Shown here: one piece after another, positions 7,963-16,581 of the stretch
Layout of the letters: each line of letters begins with the position of its first letter
Position numbering within the stretch: the first letter of the stretch is position 1
Source of the DNA: Mameliella sp. CS4
GTDB lineage: Bacteria > Pseudomonadota > Alphaproteobacteria > Rhodobacterales > Rhodobacteraceae
DNA length: 64,000 nucleotides
Direction: 5' to 3'
Assembly: GCF_019392335.1 (NCBI RefSeq)
Contig: NZ_JAHXRQ010000003.1
Coordinates: 186,001-250,000 of the forward strand
Translations under genes and position numbers: made by a program
The notes under the pieces: generated by a model
What the model saw: only the letters and a program-made list of their open reading frames with translations
Told to the model about the DNA's origin: nothing
Database searches by the model: none

Positions 7963-9168
7963 ATGCTATTGACAGACACCCAGGGGCAGGACCAGCTGCC
8001 CCGGTACTTCGCGCGGGTCTTCGACATGGCACGCGGGATGGGCTGCGGCCGACTTGATTTTGTGCTGCGCGACGGGCGCGTTTTTCGCGCCGAGGGGCGC
8101 GTTCCCGGCCCGGTGGCCGAACTGCACCTGCATCATGATGACATCTTTGCCCGCCTGATCCGCGAAGGCGACCTGGGCTTTTGCGAGGCCTATCTGGACG
8201 GCTGGTGGTCTACCCCGGACCTGATGGCCTTTCTGGACCTGGTGCATGCCAACGAAGAGATGTTCGACGGCTACCCCGGCGGCGGGTTGGTGCGCATGTG
8301 GGAGCGGTTCCGCTTCTGGCTGCAATCGAACTCGAAGCGGCAGGCGAAAAAGAACATCGCCCATCACTATGACCTGGGGAACGACTTCTACGGTCTGTGG
8401 CTGGACGATACGATGACCTACTCCTCGGCCCTTTTCCGCACCGGGCAGGAGAGCCTGGAAAAGGCGCAAGAGCTGAAATACGCCTCGATGATCGACCAGA
8501 TGGGGGCGCAGCCGGGCGATCATGTGCTGGAAATCGGCTGTGGCTGGGGCGGGTTCGCCGAATATGCCGCCAAGGAGCGCGGATTGCGTGTGACGGGTCT
8601 GACCATCAGCCAGGAACAGTTTGCCTATGCCCAGGAGAGGATCGCCAAGGCCGGTCTGGCCGACCGCGTGGAGCTGAAGCTGCAGGATTATCGGGACGAA
8701 CGCGGTAGTTACGATGGCATCGCCTCGATCGAGATGTTCGAAGCGGTGGGCGAAAAATACTGGCCCGCCTATTTCGAAACGGTCAGCGCGCGTCTCAAAC
8801 CCGGCGCCAATGCGACGCTGCAGATCATCACCGTCCAGCACAAGCGGTGGGAGATCTATCGCCGGGGCGTGGATTTCATCCAGAAGTACATCTTCCCGGG
8901 TGGCATGCTGCCCTCTCCCGAGGTGTTGCGCGCCGAGGTCGAGCGCGCGGGTTTGCAGGTGGTCCGCAGCCTGGAATTCGGCGAGAGCTATTCGCAGACC
9001 CTGCGCCGCTGGCACGAAACCTTCAACGACCGCTGGGACGAGGTGGCCAACCTGGGATTCGACGACCGGTTCCGCCGGATGTGGAATTTCTACCTCGCCT
9101 CTTGCGCGGCGACCTTTCACAGCGGTAACTGTGACGTGACCCAGATCACCATCGCAAAGCCCGCCTGA
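7963..9168 (+). CDS. cfa: Cyclopropane-fatty-acyl-phospholipid synthase
   Basis: 401 residues from ATG 7963, close to the 382 of E. coli Cfa. The SAM-dependent Rossmann methyltransferase core shows HHYDLGNDFYGLWLDDTMTY, VLEIGCGWGGFAEYAA (near residue 189), the IEMFEAVGEKYW motif with the conserved Glu, and HNGGCD-like C-terminal residues (FHSGNCDVTQI). The enzyme transfers a methylene from SAM to unsaturated acyl chains of membrane phospholipids, stiffening the membrane under stress. The stop is only three bases before the trgA start, so cfa, trgA and trgB form one operon. In R. sphaeroides cfaA responds to singlet oxygen; here it is embedded in the tellurite locus. Confidence 0.93.
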   Translation: MLLTDTQGQDQLPRYFARVFDMARGMGCGRLDFVLRDGRVFRAEGRVPGPVAELHLHHDDIFARLIREGDLGFCEAYLDGWWSTPDLMAFLDLVHANEEMFDGYPGGGLVRMWERFRFWLQSNSKRQAKKNIAHHYDLGNDFYGLWLDDTMTYSSALFRTGQESLEKAQELKYASMIDQMGAQPGDHVLEIGCGWGGFAEYAAKERGLRVTGLTISQEQFAYAQERIAKAGLADRVELKLQDYRDERGSYDGIASIEMFEAVGEKYWPAYFETVSARLKPGANATLQIITVQHKRWEIYRRGVDFIQKYIFPGGMLPSPEVLRAEVERAGLQVVRSLEFGESYSQTLRRWHETFNDRWDEVANLGFDDRFRRMWNFYLASCAATFHSGNCDVTQITIAKPA

Positions 9169-9171
9169 CTT

Positions 9172-9612
9172 ATGCCCAACGCCGCGAAACTGATTGCCGC
9201 CCTCGGCCTCGCGGCGCTGGGATGGCTCGTCTCTGACATGATCAAGCCGCTTGTGCCCTTCAGCGTCGATTTCGGCTGGTTCAACTACGTCAACGCGGCG
9301 ATCGGTGTGCTGGTCGGCTGGCTCTTTCTGGGGCCAAGGGTGGGCCAGGGGATGACCTCGGCCATCAACAACGGAATAACCTCCGCCATTGTCATGGTCA
9401 TCCTCGGCCTGTTGTCGCAGGGCGTGAACGAGATGGTCCGCCTGTCCTTTGCCCGCCGTTACGACACGCCGTTCGAGGCGATTGCCGCCATTTTCGAGAT
9501 CAGCCTGGATTACGGGATGATCCTTCTCGACATGCAGGTGATCCTGACGCTGCTGGGCGGCGGGATCGTCGCCGCGCTCGTGGCCGAGGCCTTGGGCAGA
9601 CGCTGGAGATAA
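9172..9612 (+). CDS. trgA: TrgA tellurite-resistance membrane protein
   Basis: 146 residues with four predicted membrane helices (about 5-22, 36-53, 64-84 and 118-140), and W-F-N-Y-V-N between the first two. It matches the TrgA family named after the R. sphaeroides high-level tellurite resistance locus trgAB; mechanism is unknown. Position agrees fully: it starts three bases after cfa, and two bases separate its stop from the TTG of trgB. The protein probably acts in the inner membrane. Family is recognised from the overall helix pattern and context rather than catalytic motifs. Confidence 0.8.
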   Translation: MPNAAKLIAALGLAALGWLVSDMIKPLVPFSVDFGWFNYVNAAIGVLVGWLFLGPRVGQGMTSAINNGITSAIVMVILGLLSQGVNEMVRLSFARRYDTPFEAIAAIFEISLDYGMILLDMQVILTLLGGGIVAALVAEALGRRWR

Positions 9613-9614
9613 CC

Positions 9615-10736
9615 TTGTCAGACCTGTTTTTCTACGGAACGCTGCGGCATCTGCCGTTGCTGGAATTGGTGCTGGGCCATGTGCCCGAGGTCGAACCGGC
9701 GCAATTGCCGGATCACGCGGTGCTCTGGGCACAGGGGCAGGCCTTTCCGATGATCGTGTCCAAGTCGGGGGCACAGGCCGAGGGGGTTCTCTTGCGGGGC
9801 GTCAGCGATGCGGACCGCGCGGCGCTGGATTATTACGAAGGCGGCTTTGCCTATGAGTTGCGCCCCGTGACCGTCGAGACCGGCGCGGGACCATGCTGGG
9901 CAGAGGTCTTTTTCCCGGTGACAGAGGATCGCTGGCAACCGGGCGCGCCCTGGTCGCTGGATGATTGGCTGGCGCGCTGGGGCGGGGTGACGATGCGGGC
10001 CGCACAGGAGGTCATGGACCGCCGTGGCGCCTACGCGGCGCGCGAGGTGGCGGGGATGTTGCCGTTTTTCCGCGCGCGCGCCTGGGCGCATGAAATCGCG
10101 GCCAAGGGCGCTCCGCAAACCCTGCGCCGCGCCAGCGGGATCGAGGACGTGGACTACCAGGGGCTGCGCGGTCAGCCCTACCGCGGCTTCTTCCGGATCG
10201 ACCCATTCCGCCTGCGCTATCGCCGCTTTGACGGGGAGTGGAGCGCGCCGCTTGAGCGGGAATGTTTCATCGCCTTCGACGTGGCATTGGTGCTGCCTTA
10301 TGACCCGGTTCTGGACAAAGTGCTGCTGATCGAACAGATGCGCTTTGGCCCGATCCACAGGGGTGATCCTGCGCCCTGGGTGCTGGAGGCGGTGGCGGGT
10401 GTGATCGACGCGGGCGAAAGCCCCGAAGAGGCGGCGCGGCGCGAAACGGTCGAGGAGGCGGGGCTGGAGGTGCGCGCCCTGCTGCCCGCCTGCAAGGGCT
10501 ATGCCTCTCCCGGCTACACGACAGAGTTCTATCATGCTTTCGTTGGGCTCTGCGATCTGTCCGGTCGTGACAAGGGGATCGGTGGGCTGGATGAAGAGCA
10601 CGAGGACATCCGAAGCCATGTCGTCCCGTTCGAGCACGCGATGGAACTGATCGAGACGGGCGAGATCAATGCCCTGCCACTGGCCATGCTGATCAACTGG
10701 GTGGCGGCGCGGCGGGCCGACCTGCGCGCGGGGTGA
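9615..10736 (+). CDS. trgB: TrgB-like fusion: gamma-glutamylcyclotransferase fold plus NUDIX hydrolase
   Basis: 373 residues starting at TTG 9615, two bases after the trgA stop. Residues 1-135 resemble the AIG2/GGCT fold: the opening D-L-F-F-Y-G-T-L is its Y-G-(S/T)-L motif, and L-D-Y-Y-E-G-G-F supplies the acidic region. Residues 200-365 form a NUDIX domain of the ADP-ribose pyrophosphatase type; the NUDIX box reads G-V-I-D-A-G-E...R-E-T-V-E-E-A-G-L with all canonical acidic positions, preceded by the E-Q-M-R-F-G-P strand. This two-domain layout matches TrgB. The NUDIX half should split ADP-ribose-like compounds; the N-terminal half may act on gamma-glutamyl amines, giving a link to glutathione and oxidant stress. 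The link is inference. Confidence 0.85.
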   Translation: MSDLFFYGTLRHLPLLELVLGHVPEVEPAQLPDHAVLWAQGQAFPMIVSKSGAQAEGVLLRGVSDADRAALDYYEGGFAYELRPVTVETGAGPCWAEVFFPVTEDRWQPGAPWSLDDWLARWGGVTMRAAQEVMDRRGAYAAREVAGMLPFFRARAWAHEIAAKGAPQTLRRASGIEDVDYQGLRGQPYRGFFRIDPFRLRYRRFDGEWSAPLERECFIAFDVALVLPYDPVLDKVLLIEQMRFGPIHRGDPAPWVLEAVAGVIDAGESPEEAARRETVEEAGLEVRALLPACKGYASPGYTTEFYHAFVGLCDLSGRDKGIGGLDEEHEDIRSHVVPFEHAMELIETGEINALPLAMLINWVAARRADLRAG

Positions 10737-10878
10737 GACGTTTCTCAAGGATTGCACTTGCGAAGCGTCAGGCGGCATTGCACAGGTCCAAGTCTGGCGC
10801 GGCCGTGATCCGCTGCGGCTTGAGTTCCCCGGACCTCGGCCCTACACCAATGGGAACACGTTTCGGAAAGGACACGTC

Positions 10879-11913
10879 ATGCGCAATTCGCAGGACCTCG
10901 CACAGGCTGTCGGACAGACGCCGCTGATCAAGCTTCGCAAGGCGTCGGAGCTGACAGGGTGCGAGATCTGGGGCAAGGCGGAATTCATGAACCCGGGCCA
11001 GTCGGTCAAGGATCGCGCGGCGCTCTACATCATCAAGGATGCCATCGCGAAGGGCCAGCTGGCGCCCGGCGGCACCATCGTCGAGGGCACCGCCGGCAAC
11101 ACCGGGATCGGCCTTGCGCTGGTCGGTGCCTCGATGGGGTTCAAGACCGTCATCGTCATGCCCGAGACGCAGAGCCAGGAAAAGAAGGACATGCTGCGTC
11201 TTGCGGGGGCGGAACTGGTGCTGGTGCCGGCGGCGCCCTACAAGAACCCCAACAACTATGTCCGCTACTCCGGCAGGCTGGCCGAAAAGCTGGCCGCGAG
11301 CGAGCCCAACGGCGCGATCTGGGCCAACCAGTTCGACAACGTGGCCAATCGCCAGGCCCATATCGAGACCACCGGCCCCGAAATCTGGGAGCAGACCGGC
11401 GGCAAGGTCGACGGCTTCATCTGTGCTGTCGGCTCGGGCGGGACGGCGGCGGGTGTCGGCATGGCGCTGCAGCCCAAGGGCGTGAAATGCGGGATCGTCG
11501 ATCCGATGGGGTCGGGGATCTACAGCCTCTACAAGGACGGCGAAGCCAAGCCCGAGGGCAGCTCGATCTCCGAAGGGATCGGGCAGGGGCGGATCACTGC
11601 GAACCTCGAAGGGTTCAAGCCCGACTTCCTGACCCAGGCCAGCGACGAAGAGGCGCTGCCCATCGTGTTCGACCTGCTGGCCGATGAGGGCCTCTGCATG
11701 GGCGGATCGACGGGCATCAACGTTGCCGGCGCCATCCACATGGCGCGTGAGATGGGGCCGGGGCACACGATTGTCACCGTGCTCTGCGACTATGGCACCC
11801 GCTACCAGTCCAAGCTGTTCAACCCTGACTTCCTGCGTGACAAGGGCCTGCCGACGCCGCCCTGGATGACGCGCGGACCGTCCAGCATTCCCGGTGTATT
11901 CGAGGACGCATGA
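10879..11913 (+). CDS. cysK: Cysteine synthase A
   Basis: 344 residues. The PLP-binding lysine is K44 in NPGQSVKDRAA, the phosphate-anchoring loop is GTAGNTGIG, and the late G-G-S-T-G-I-N loop and SGGTAAG motif are present. It makes L-cysteine from O-acetylserine and sulfide in the cytoplasm. The ATG follows aaagga. It lies 142 bases after trgB; in R. sphaeroides cysK is linked to trgAB and contributes to tellurite resistance, so the synteny is conserved. It overlaps the MscS-type gene by four bases (ATGA). The C-terminus (about 30 residues) is longer than the E. coli enzyme, as in related alphaproteobacterial forms. Confidence 0.93.
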   Translation: MRNSQDLAQAVGQTPLIKLRKASELTGCEIWGKAEFMNPGQSVKDRAALYIIKDAIAKGQLAPGGTIVEGTAGNTGIGLALVGASMGFKTVIVMPETQSQEKKDMLRLAGAELVLVPAAPYKNPNNYVRYSGRLAEKLAASEPNGAIWANQFDNVANRQAHIETTGPEIWEQTGGKVDGFICAVGSGGTAAGVGMALQPKGVKCGIVDPMGSGIYSLYKDGEAKPEGSSISEGIGQGRITANLEGFKPDFLTQASDEEALPIVFDLLADEGLCMGGSTGINVAGAIHMAREMGPGHTIVTVLCDYGTRYQSKLFNPDFLRDKGLPTPPWMTRGPSSIPGVFEDA

Positions 11914-14354
11914 CCCGACAGTTCAGCAAGATTCTGCCGGCGCTTTCCGCGCTGGTGCTTTCCGTTTTCCTGTGGACCGGCGCGGCGCTGGCCCAGCAGG
12001 ATACACCACCAGACTATACCGCCTGGGAGACCGTCGCCACGCGGGCCGAGGCGATGATCGATGCCGAGCGCGCCTCTGACGAACGGCTGGAAAACCTGCG
12101 GGCGCAGATCGCGCAATGGCGCGAGCAGTTCCTGGCTGCGCAGGGCACCAACGCCTCGCGCATCGAGACCCTGCAGGCGCAGCTTGATGCGCTGGGCCCG
12201 GTGCCGGAGGACGGCAGCGAAGCCAATGAGATCGCCGATCAGCGCGCCTTGCTGAACAAGCAATTGTCCGAGGCGCGGGCGCCTGTGCTGCGGGCCGAGG
12301 CGGCCTATTCCCGCGCCGATTCCATCGTCGGTGGGATCGACCGCATCATTCGTGAACGCCAGGCGGATGCACTGCTGGAACTGGGGACCTCGCCGCTGGA
12401 TCCGACCCGCTGGCCGGTTGCCGCGAAAGAGGTCAGCGCGACCTTTTCGGATCTGTGGCAGGAAATGTCGAAACAGACCTCGGACAGGACTACGCGCGCG
12501 GCAGCGTTGAAGAACCTGCCGGTGGTCCTGTTCTTTGCCCTGCTCGGCCTGTTGTTGCTGGTGCGCGGTCCGCGCTGGGCGCGGGCCGGTGTCGAGAAAC
12601 TGCGCGCGGGAACGCGGCGCGGCTCCGGCGTGTTCCGGTTCCTTGTCTCCCTTGGCAAGATCGTCCTGCCGTTCTTCGGGGTTGTGGCGCTCTTGCTGGC
12701 GATTGGCGCCACCGGTTTTACCGGCCCGACCTGGGCGGGCCTCTTGAACAATCTCGGCTCTTGGGTGGCCATGCTTTTCGGCATCCGCTGGCTGGCCGAG
12801 GAAGCGTTCAACGACGACGACAGGATCGCCGTGCTGCTGATCCCACACGAGGAACGCGCGGTTGCGCGGCGGTTGTCGAACGCGCTGGCCTTTCTCTACG
12901 TGCTGAAATCCGCTGTCGATACATTTGTCGAGATCGGCCAGTGGTCGCCCGCGACGACTGCGGTCGTGCAATTCCCGGTTCTTGCCCTGTCGGGCCTGAT
13001 GCTGGTGCGGCTTGGGCGTGTGCGCAACGACGCGGCCATGGTGGGCACCCGAGAGGCGCGTGAGAACGGGCCGGGCGATTTTCGGCTGCGTTTTGCCCGG
13101 CTCTTGGGCCGGGCCTGCCAGATCGTCGGGGTTCTGGGCCCGGCCATGGCGGCCATCGGCTACTACAAGGTCGGGGAAACGATGGTCTATCCGACCATCG
13201 CGACGCTGGCGCTTGTCGGTCTGATCATGGTGGCGCAGCGGTTCATCAACAGCCTCTACGAGCTGGTTTCCGGACGCGAAGGGCAGGGGGGCGAGAGCCT
13301 CTGGCCGGTGCTGGGCGGCTTTGCCCTTGCGATGCTGGCTCTGCCGGCGCTGGCGCTGATCTGGGGCGCGCGCACGGCCGATCTGACCGAGATCTGGACC
13401 CGGGCACAGGAGGGCATCAGCATCGGCGAGACCCGGATCACCCCGATGAGTTTTGTCGTCGTGATTCTTGTCTTTGCCACCGGTTACATGCTGACACGAC
13501 TGCTGCAGGGCGCGCTGCGCACCTCGGTGTTGCCCAAGACCCAGATCGACCAGGGTGGTCAGAACTCCATCGTCTCCGGCGTGGGCTATGTCGGGATCTT
13601 CCTGGCGGTCATCATCGCGGTGACGGCCGGGGGGCTGGACCTCTCCTCGCTTGCGATCGTTGCCGGTGCGCTCTCGGTCGGGATCGGTTTCGGTCTGCAG
13701 AACATCGTCTCGAACTTCGTGTCCGGGATCATCCTGCTGATCGAACGCCCCATCGGCGAGGGTGACTGGATCGAAGTCAACGGCACACACGGGATCGTCA
13801 AGGACATCTCTGTGCGCTCGACCCGGATCGAAACCTTTGACCGCTATGACATGATCATCCCGAACGCGGATTTCGTCTCGGGCACGGTGTCGAACTATAC
13901 CCGGGGCAATTCGCTGGGCCGGATCATCATCGACGTGGGCGTGGCCTATGGCACCGACACGCGCAAGGCGGAACGCATCCTGCTGAACATCGCGCGGCAG
14001 CACGACCTGGTGCTGATGAACCCGGCGCCGGCGGTGGATTTCATGGGCTTCGGTGCGGATTCCCTGGACTTCCGCATTCGGGCGATCCTGTTCGATGTCG
14101 GTCAGGGCCTGGACGTCAAGACCGAGATGCGCCACCAGATCGTCGAGGAATTCGCCCGCGAGGGCATCGAGATTCCCTTTGCGCAGCGCGACCTTTGGCT
14201 GCGAAATCCGGAGGTTCTGGCCGACGCGGTCGAAAGCCGCCGGAGTGCATCTCAGGAGCAGGAGGCGCAAGAAAGCCCACCGCGCCCGGCGCCGCGCAAG
14301 TCCGGCGCCGTCATGGGAGATGAACGCGTGTCAGATGACGGAGACGAGGGATGA
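11910..14354 (+). CDS. Large MscS-family mechanosensitive channel with DUF3772 periplasmic region
   Basis: 814 residues. A cleavable signal (to about residue 29, A-L-A-Q-Q) leads to a periplasmic, partly coiled-coil region (E-N-L-R-A-Q-I-A-Q-W-R-E), then about ten membrane helices. The MscS core is C-terminal (roughly 530-740): the pore helix G-A-L-S-V-G-I-G-F-G-L-Q-N, then the beta domain with RPIGEGDWIEV and IIPNADFVSGTVSN. This matches the DUF3772-containing MscK-like group. It would release osmolytes on hypo-osmotic shock. The tail after residue 770 is charged and low in structure. It is coupled to cysK and alaX by ATGA overlaps at both ends. Confidence 0.9.
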   Translation: MTRQFSKILPALSALVLSVFLWTGAALAQQDTPPDYTAWETVATRAEAMIDAERASDERLENLRAQIAQWREQFLAAQGTNASRIETLQAQLDALGPVPEDGSEANEIADQRALLNKQLSEARAPVLRAEAAYSRADSIVGGIDRIIRERQADALLELGTSPLDPTRWPVAAKEVSATFSDLWQEMSKQTSDRTTRAAALKNLPVVLFFALLGLLLLVRGPRWARAGVEKLRAGTRRGSGVFRFLVSLGKIVLPFFGVVALLLAIGATGFTGPTWAGLLNNLGSWVAMLFGIRWLAEEAFNDDDRIAVLLIPHEERAVARRLSNALAFLYVLKSAVDTFVEIGQWSPATTAVVQFPVLALSGLMLVRLGRVRNDAAMVGTREARENGPGDFRLRFARLLGRACQIVGVLGPAMAAIGYYKVGETMVYPTIATLALVGLIMVAQRFINSLYELVSGREGQGGESLWPVLGGFALAMLALPALALIWGARTADLTEIWTRAQEGISIGETRITPMSFVVVILVFATGYMLTRLLQGALRTSVLPKTQIDQGGQNSIVSGVGYVGIFLAVIIAVTAGGLDLSSLAIVAGALSVGIGFGLQNIVSNFVSGIILLIERPIGEGDWIEVNGTHGIVKDISVRSTRIETFDRYDMIIPNADFVSGTVSNYTRGNSLGRIIIDVGVAYGTDTRKAERILLNIARQHDLVLMNPAPAVDFMGFGADSLDFRIRAILFDVGQGLDVKTEMRHQIVEEFAREGIEIPFAQRDLWLRNPEVLADAVESRRSASQEQEAQESPPRPAPRKSGAVMGDERVSDDGDEG

Positions 14355-15070
14355 GCCAGCAACCGCTCTACCGCGAAGATCCCTACCTGCGCGATGCCTC
14401 TGCAGAAGTCGTGGCCCTGACCGACGAGGGTGGCATCGTGTTGTCGCAGTCCCTCTTCTATCCGACCGGCGGTGGCCAACCCGGCGACAGTGGCTGGCTG
14501 GAATGGGATGGCCGGACGCTGGAAATCGCGACCGCGGTCAAGGGAGACGGGGGCGTCTCTGTCCTTGTGCCTGCGGAACCGGCGAAACTGCCGGCGGTCG
14601 GGACGAGGCTTGTGCAGACACTGGACTGGGAACGGCGGCACAAGCACATGCGTATTCACACCGCGCTGCACCTGCTGAGCGTGGTGATCCCCTTGCCGGT
14701 GACGGGTGGGCAGATCGGCGCCGGGACCGGGCGCCTGGATTTCAAGATGCCGGAACCGCCGCAGGATCGCGACGCGGTGGAAGAGGCCTTGAATCGTCTG
14801 GTGGACCGCGACCTGGAAGTGACGGAAGGCTGGATCACCGAGGCGGAACTGGATGCACGTCCGGAACTGGTCAAGACCATGTCCGTGCAGCCGCCGCGCG
14901 GCGCGGGCCAGATCCGGCTGGTCCGGATCGGCTCGGGGAGTGAGCAGGTGGACCTGCAGCCCTGCGGCGGCACCCATGTCGCCCGCACCGGAGAGATCGG
15001 CGCGCTGAAGCTGGGCAAGATCGAGAACAAGGGCAAGCAGAACCGGCGCGTGACCATCGCGCTGGCGTGA
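14351..15070 (+). CDS. alaX: Alanyl-tRNA editing protein AlaX
   Basis: 239 residues, the length of AlaX-II type free-standing editing domains. The zinc site is visible as H103-T-A-L-H107 and C205-G-G-T-H209. The N-terminal SQSLFYPTGGGQPGDSG is the glycine-rich motif of the AlaRS editing superfamily. The enzyme hydrolyses Ser-tRNA(Ala) made by mistake. The gene begins inside the stop of the MscS-type gene (ATGA) and ends the cysK operon. Confidence 0.93.
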   Translation: MSQQPLYREDPYLRDASAEVVALTDEGGIVLSQSLFYPTGGGQPGDSGWLEWDGRTLEIATAVKGDGGVSVLVPAEPAKLPAVGTRLVQTLDWERRHKHMRIHTALHLLSVVIPLPVTGGQIGAGTGRLDFKMPEPPQDRDAVEEALNRLVDRDLEVTEGWITEAELDARPELVKTMSVQPPRGAGQIRLVRIGSGSEQVDLQPCGGTHVARTGEIGALKLGKIENKGKQNRRVTIALA

Positions 15071-15237
15071 TGGTTTGGCCTGGAAAGGCCAAGGACGGGA
15101 CGGTTGCAAAAATGAGCGCTTCCGCGCGCTTTTATCCGCCCTTGGTGACGCGACGGCTTTGCCTTGGGTGGGTGCCTGTGGCCCTGTGGTCGACAGCTTC
15201 AGGACTCACCAGAACGAAGATCGGCGGTGATTGGGCG

Positions 15238-15651
15238 TCAGCGCTTTTTCAGCGGGACGCCGTAGAGCTCCATGCGGTGGCCCTTGAGCCGGTAGCCCAG
15301 TTTTTCCGCGATCTTTTCCTGCAGGGCCTCGATCTCGGGATCGACGAATTCGATCACCTCGCCGGTGTTGAGGTCGATCAGGTGATCGTGGTGTTCGCGT
15401 TCGGCGTCTTCGTACCGGGCACGACCGTCGCCGAAATCGACCCTCTCGAGGATGCCCGCCTCTTCGAACAGCTTGACGGTGCGATAGACCGTGGCGATCG
15501 AGATATTGGGGTCGCGCGCAGAGGCGCGGGCATAGAGATCCTCCACGTCCGGATGATCCGTCGCGCGTTCGAGCACCTCGGCGATGGTCCGGCGCTGGTC
15601 GGTCATGCGCAGGCCTTTGGCGGTGCAGCGGTCTGAGATGCTATCGGTCAT
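15238..15651 (-). CDS. fur: Fur family regulator, Mur/Fur alphaproteobacterial type
   Basis: 137 residues. A winged helix (residues 10-80, S-I-A-T-V-Y-R-T-V-K-L-F-E-E-A-G recognition helix) is followed by the dimerisation domain with E-H-H-D-H-L-I, the regulatory metal site. The two CxxC pairs of E. coli Fur are absent, as in the alphaproteobacterial group where the protein senses manganese (Mur) as well as or instead of iron. It lacks Irr haem motifs (no HxH-rich HRM), so I do not call it Irr. It overlaps the upstream EamA gene by four bases and is probably co-transcribed with it and the DUF533 gene. Confidence 0.88.
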   Translation of the reverse strand: MTDSISDRCTAKGLRMTDQRRTIAEVLERATDHPDVEDLYARASARDPNISIATVYRTVKLFEEAGILERVDFGDGRARYEDAEREHHDHLIDLNTGEVIEFVDPEIEALQEKIAEKLGYRLKGHRMELYGVPLKKR

Positions 15652-16574
15652 GGGCCCGGAGTCGTTGGTCTGGCGCCCGTTTTAGGCAATGCGGCGGGCG
15701 AGGCCAAGCCTCGAACGCGGCGCGCGCGTGCGACGTAGACGGCCAGCGTGACGATGACCACCGCGCCCCCCAGGATCATCCGCCGCGAGGGGGCTTCGCC
15801 GGTGCCGAGCCAGACCCAGAGCGGGGCCAGCACGGTTTCGAGGAGCAAGAGCAGGCTGACATTGGCCGCGGCGGTGTGGCGCGACGCCTGGCTGAGGGCA
15901 AAAAAGGAAAGCGGCAGCACGAAGATGCTGGCCAGGAGGATCGCCCAAAGGGCGCCTTGGGTCATCCTGCCGGGGCCGGTGATGGCCCAGCCCGTCGTGC
16001 CGGCGATCAGCGCGCCGAGGCCGATCGCCAGAAGCAGGGGCAGGTCCGGATTGTGGCGCAGGGTGACGAAATTGAGCGCCAGCGCAAAGGCCACGCCAAG
16101 GCCGCAGGCGGCGCCCGTCAGCGCGGCCGCGTCCAGGGCAGCCGCCCCCTTGTCGGTCACGGCAATCGCCAGTCCGGCCAGAACCAGCAAGATGGCGGTC
16201 CAGGTGGCGCGCGAGGTGGCTTCGCTATGCAGAAGGCGCGCCAGAAGCGCCGACCAGACAGGCACCGTCGCCACGCCCAACAGGACCGGCGCCACCGGGG
16301 ACAAGGCGATCCCCAAGGGGAACAGCATGGCATTCAACGCGTGGCAGGCGATCACCATAAGCGCGGTCGGCGCGGCAATCCCGGCAAGATCGGCGCGGCG
16401 GGTCCGGCTGGTCAATGTCCAGGCGACGAGGAAAATGACCGCCATGCAGATCCCGCGCCAGCCCAGCATCTGGAAGCCGGACATGCCGGAGAGGCGCATC
16501 AGCAGCGCATCGGGTGTCAGGATCAGCGCCCCGGCCAGGGCAAGGCCGAGGCCGAAGGCCGGGGTGCGTGTCAT
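15648..16574 (-). CDS. EamA/DMT family exporter
   Basis: 308 residues with about ten hydrophobic helices in two EamA halves; the second half shows P-L-S-F-F-A-L-S-Q-A-S-R-H-T-A-A and the LLLETVLAPLWVW motif typical of RhaT/EamA carriers. It would export a metabolite across the inner membrane; the substrate is not visible. It lies seven bases after the DUF533 gene and overlaps fur (ATGA), forming a three-gene minus-strand run. Confidence 0.88.
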   Translation of the reverse strand: MTRTPAFGLGLALAGALILTPDALLMRLSGMSGFQMLGWRGICMAVIFLVAWTLTSRTRRADLAGIAAPTALMVIACHALNAMLFPLGIALSPVAPVLLGVATVPVWSALLARLLHSEATSRATWTAILLVLAGLAIAVTDKGAAALDAAALTGAACGLGVAFALALNFVTLRHNPDLPLLLAIGLGALIAGTTGWAITGPGRMTQGALWAILLASIFVLPLSFFALSQASRHTAAANVSLLLLLETVLAPLWVWLGTGEAPSRRMILGGAVVIVTLAVYVARARRVRGLASPAALPKTGARPTTPGP

Positions 16575-16581
16575 GAATGTC

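Noticed and set aside
7966..9774. 602-codon minus-strand open frame
   Set aside because: It runs antisense across cfa, trgA and the trgB start, has no family pattern, and is explained by high GC with strong third-position bias in the real genes.
11802..14270. 822-codon minus-strand open frame
   Set aside because: Antisense shadow of the MscS-type gene.
15074..15134. Hairpins between alaX and fur as terminators
   Set aside because: Stems are only 5-6 bases and lack a proper T run, so the evidence is too weak.
15238..15651. Irr (haem-responsive) identity for the Fur protein
   Set aside because: No haem regulatory motif, and the DNA-binding helix and metal segment fit the Mur/Fur group better.
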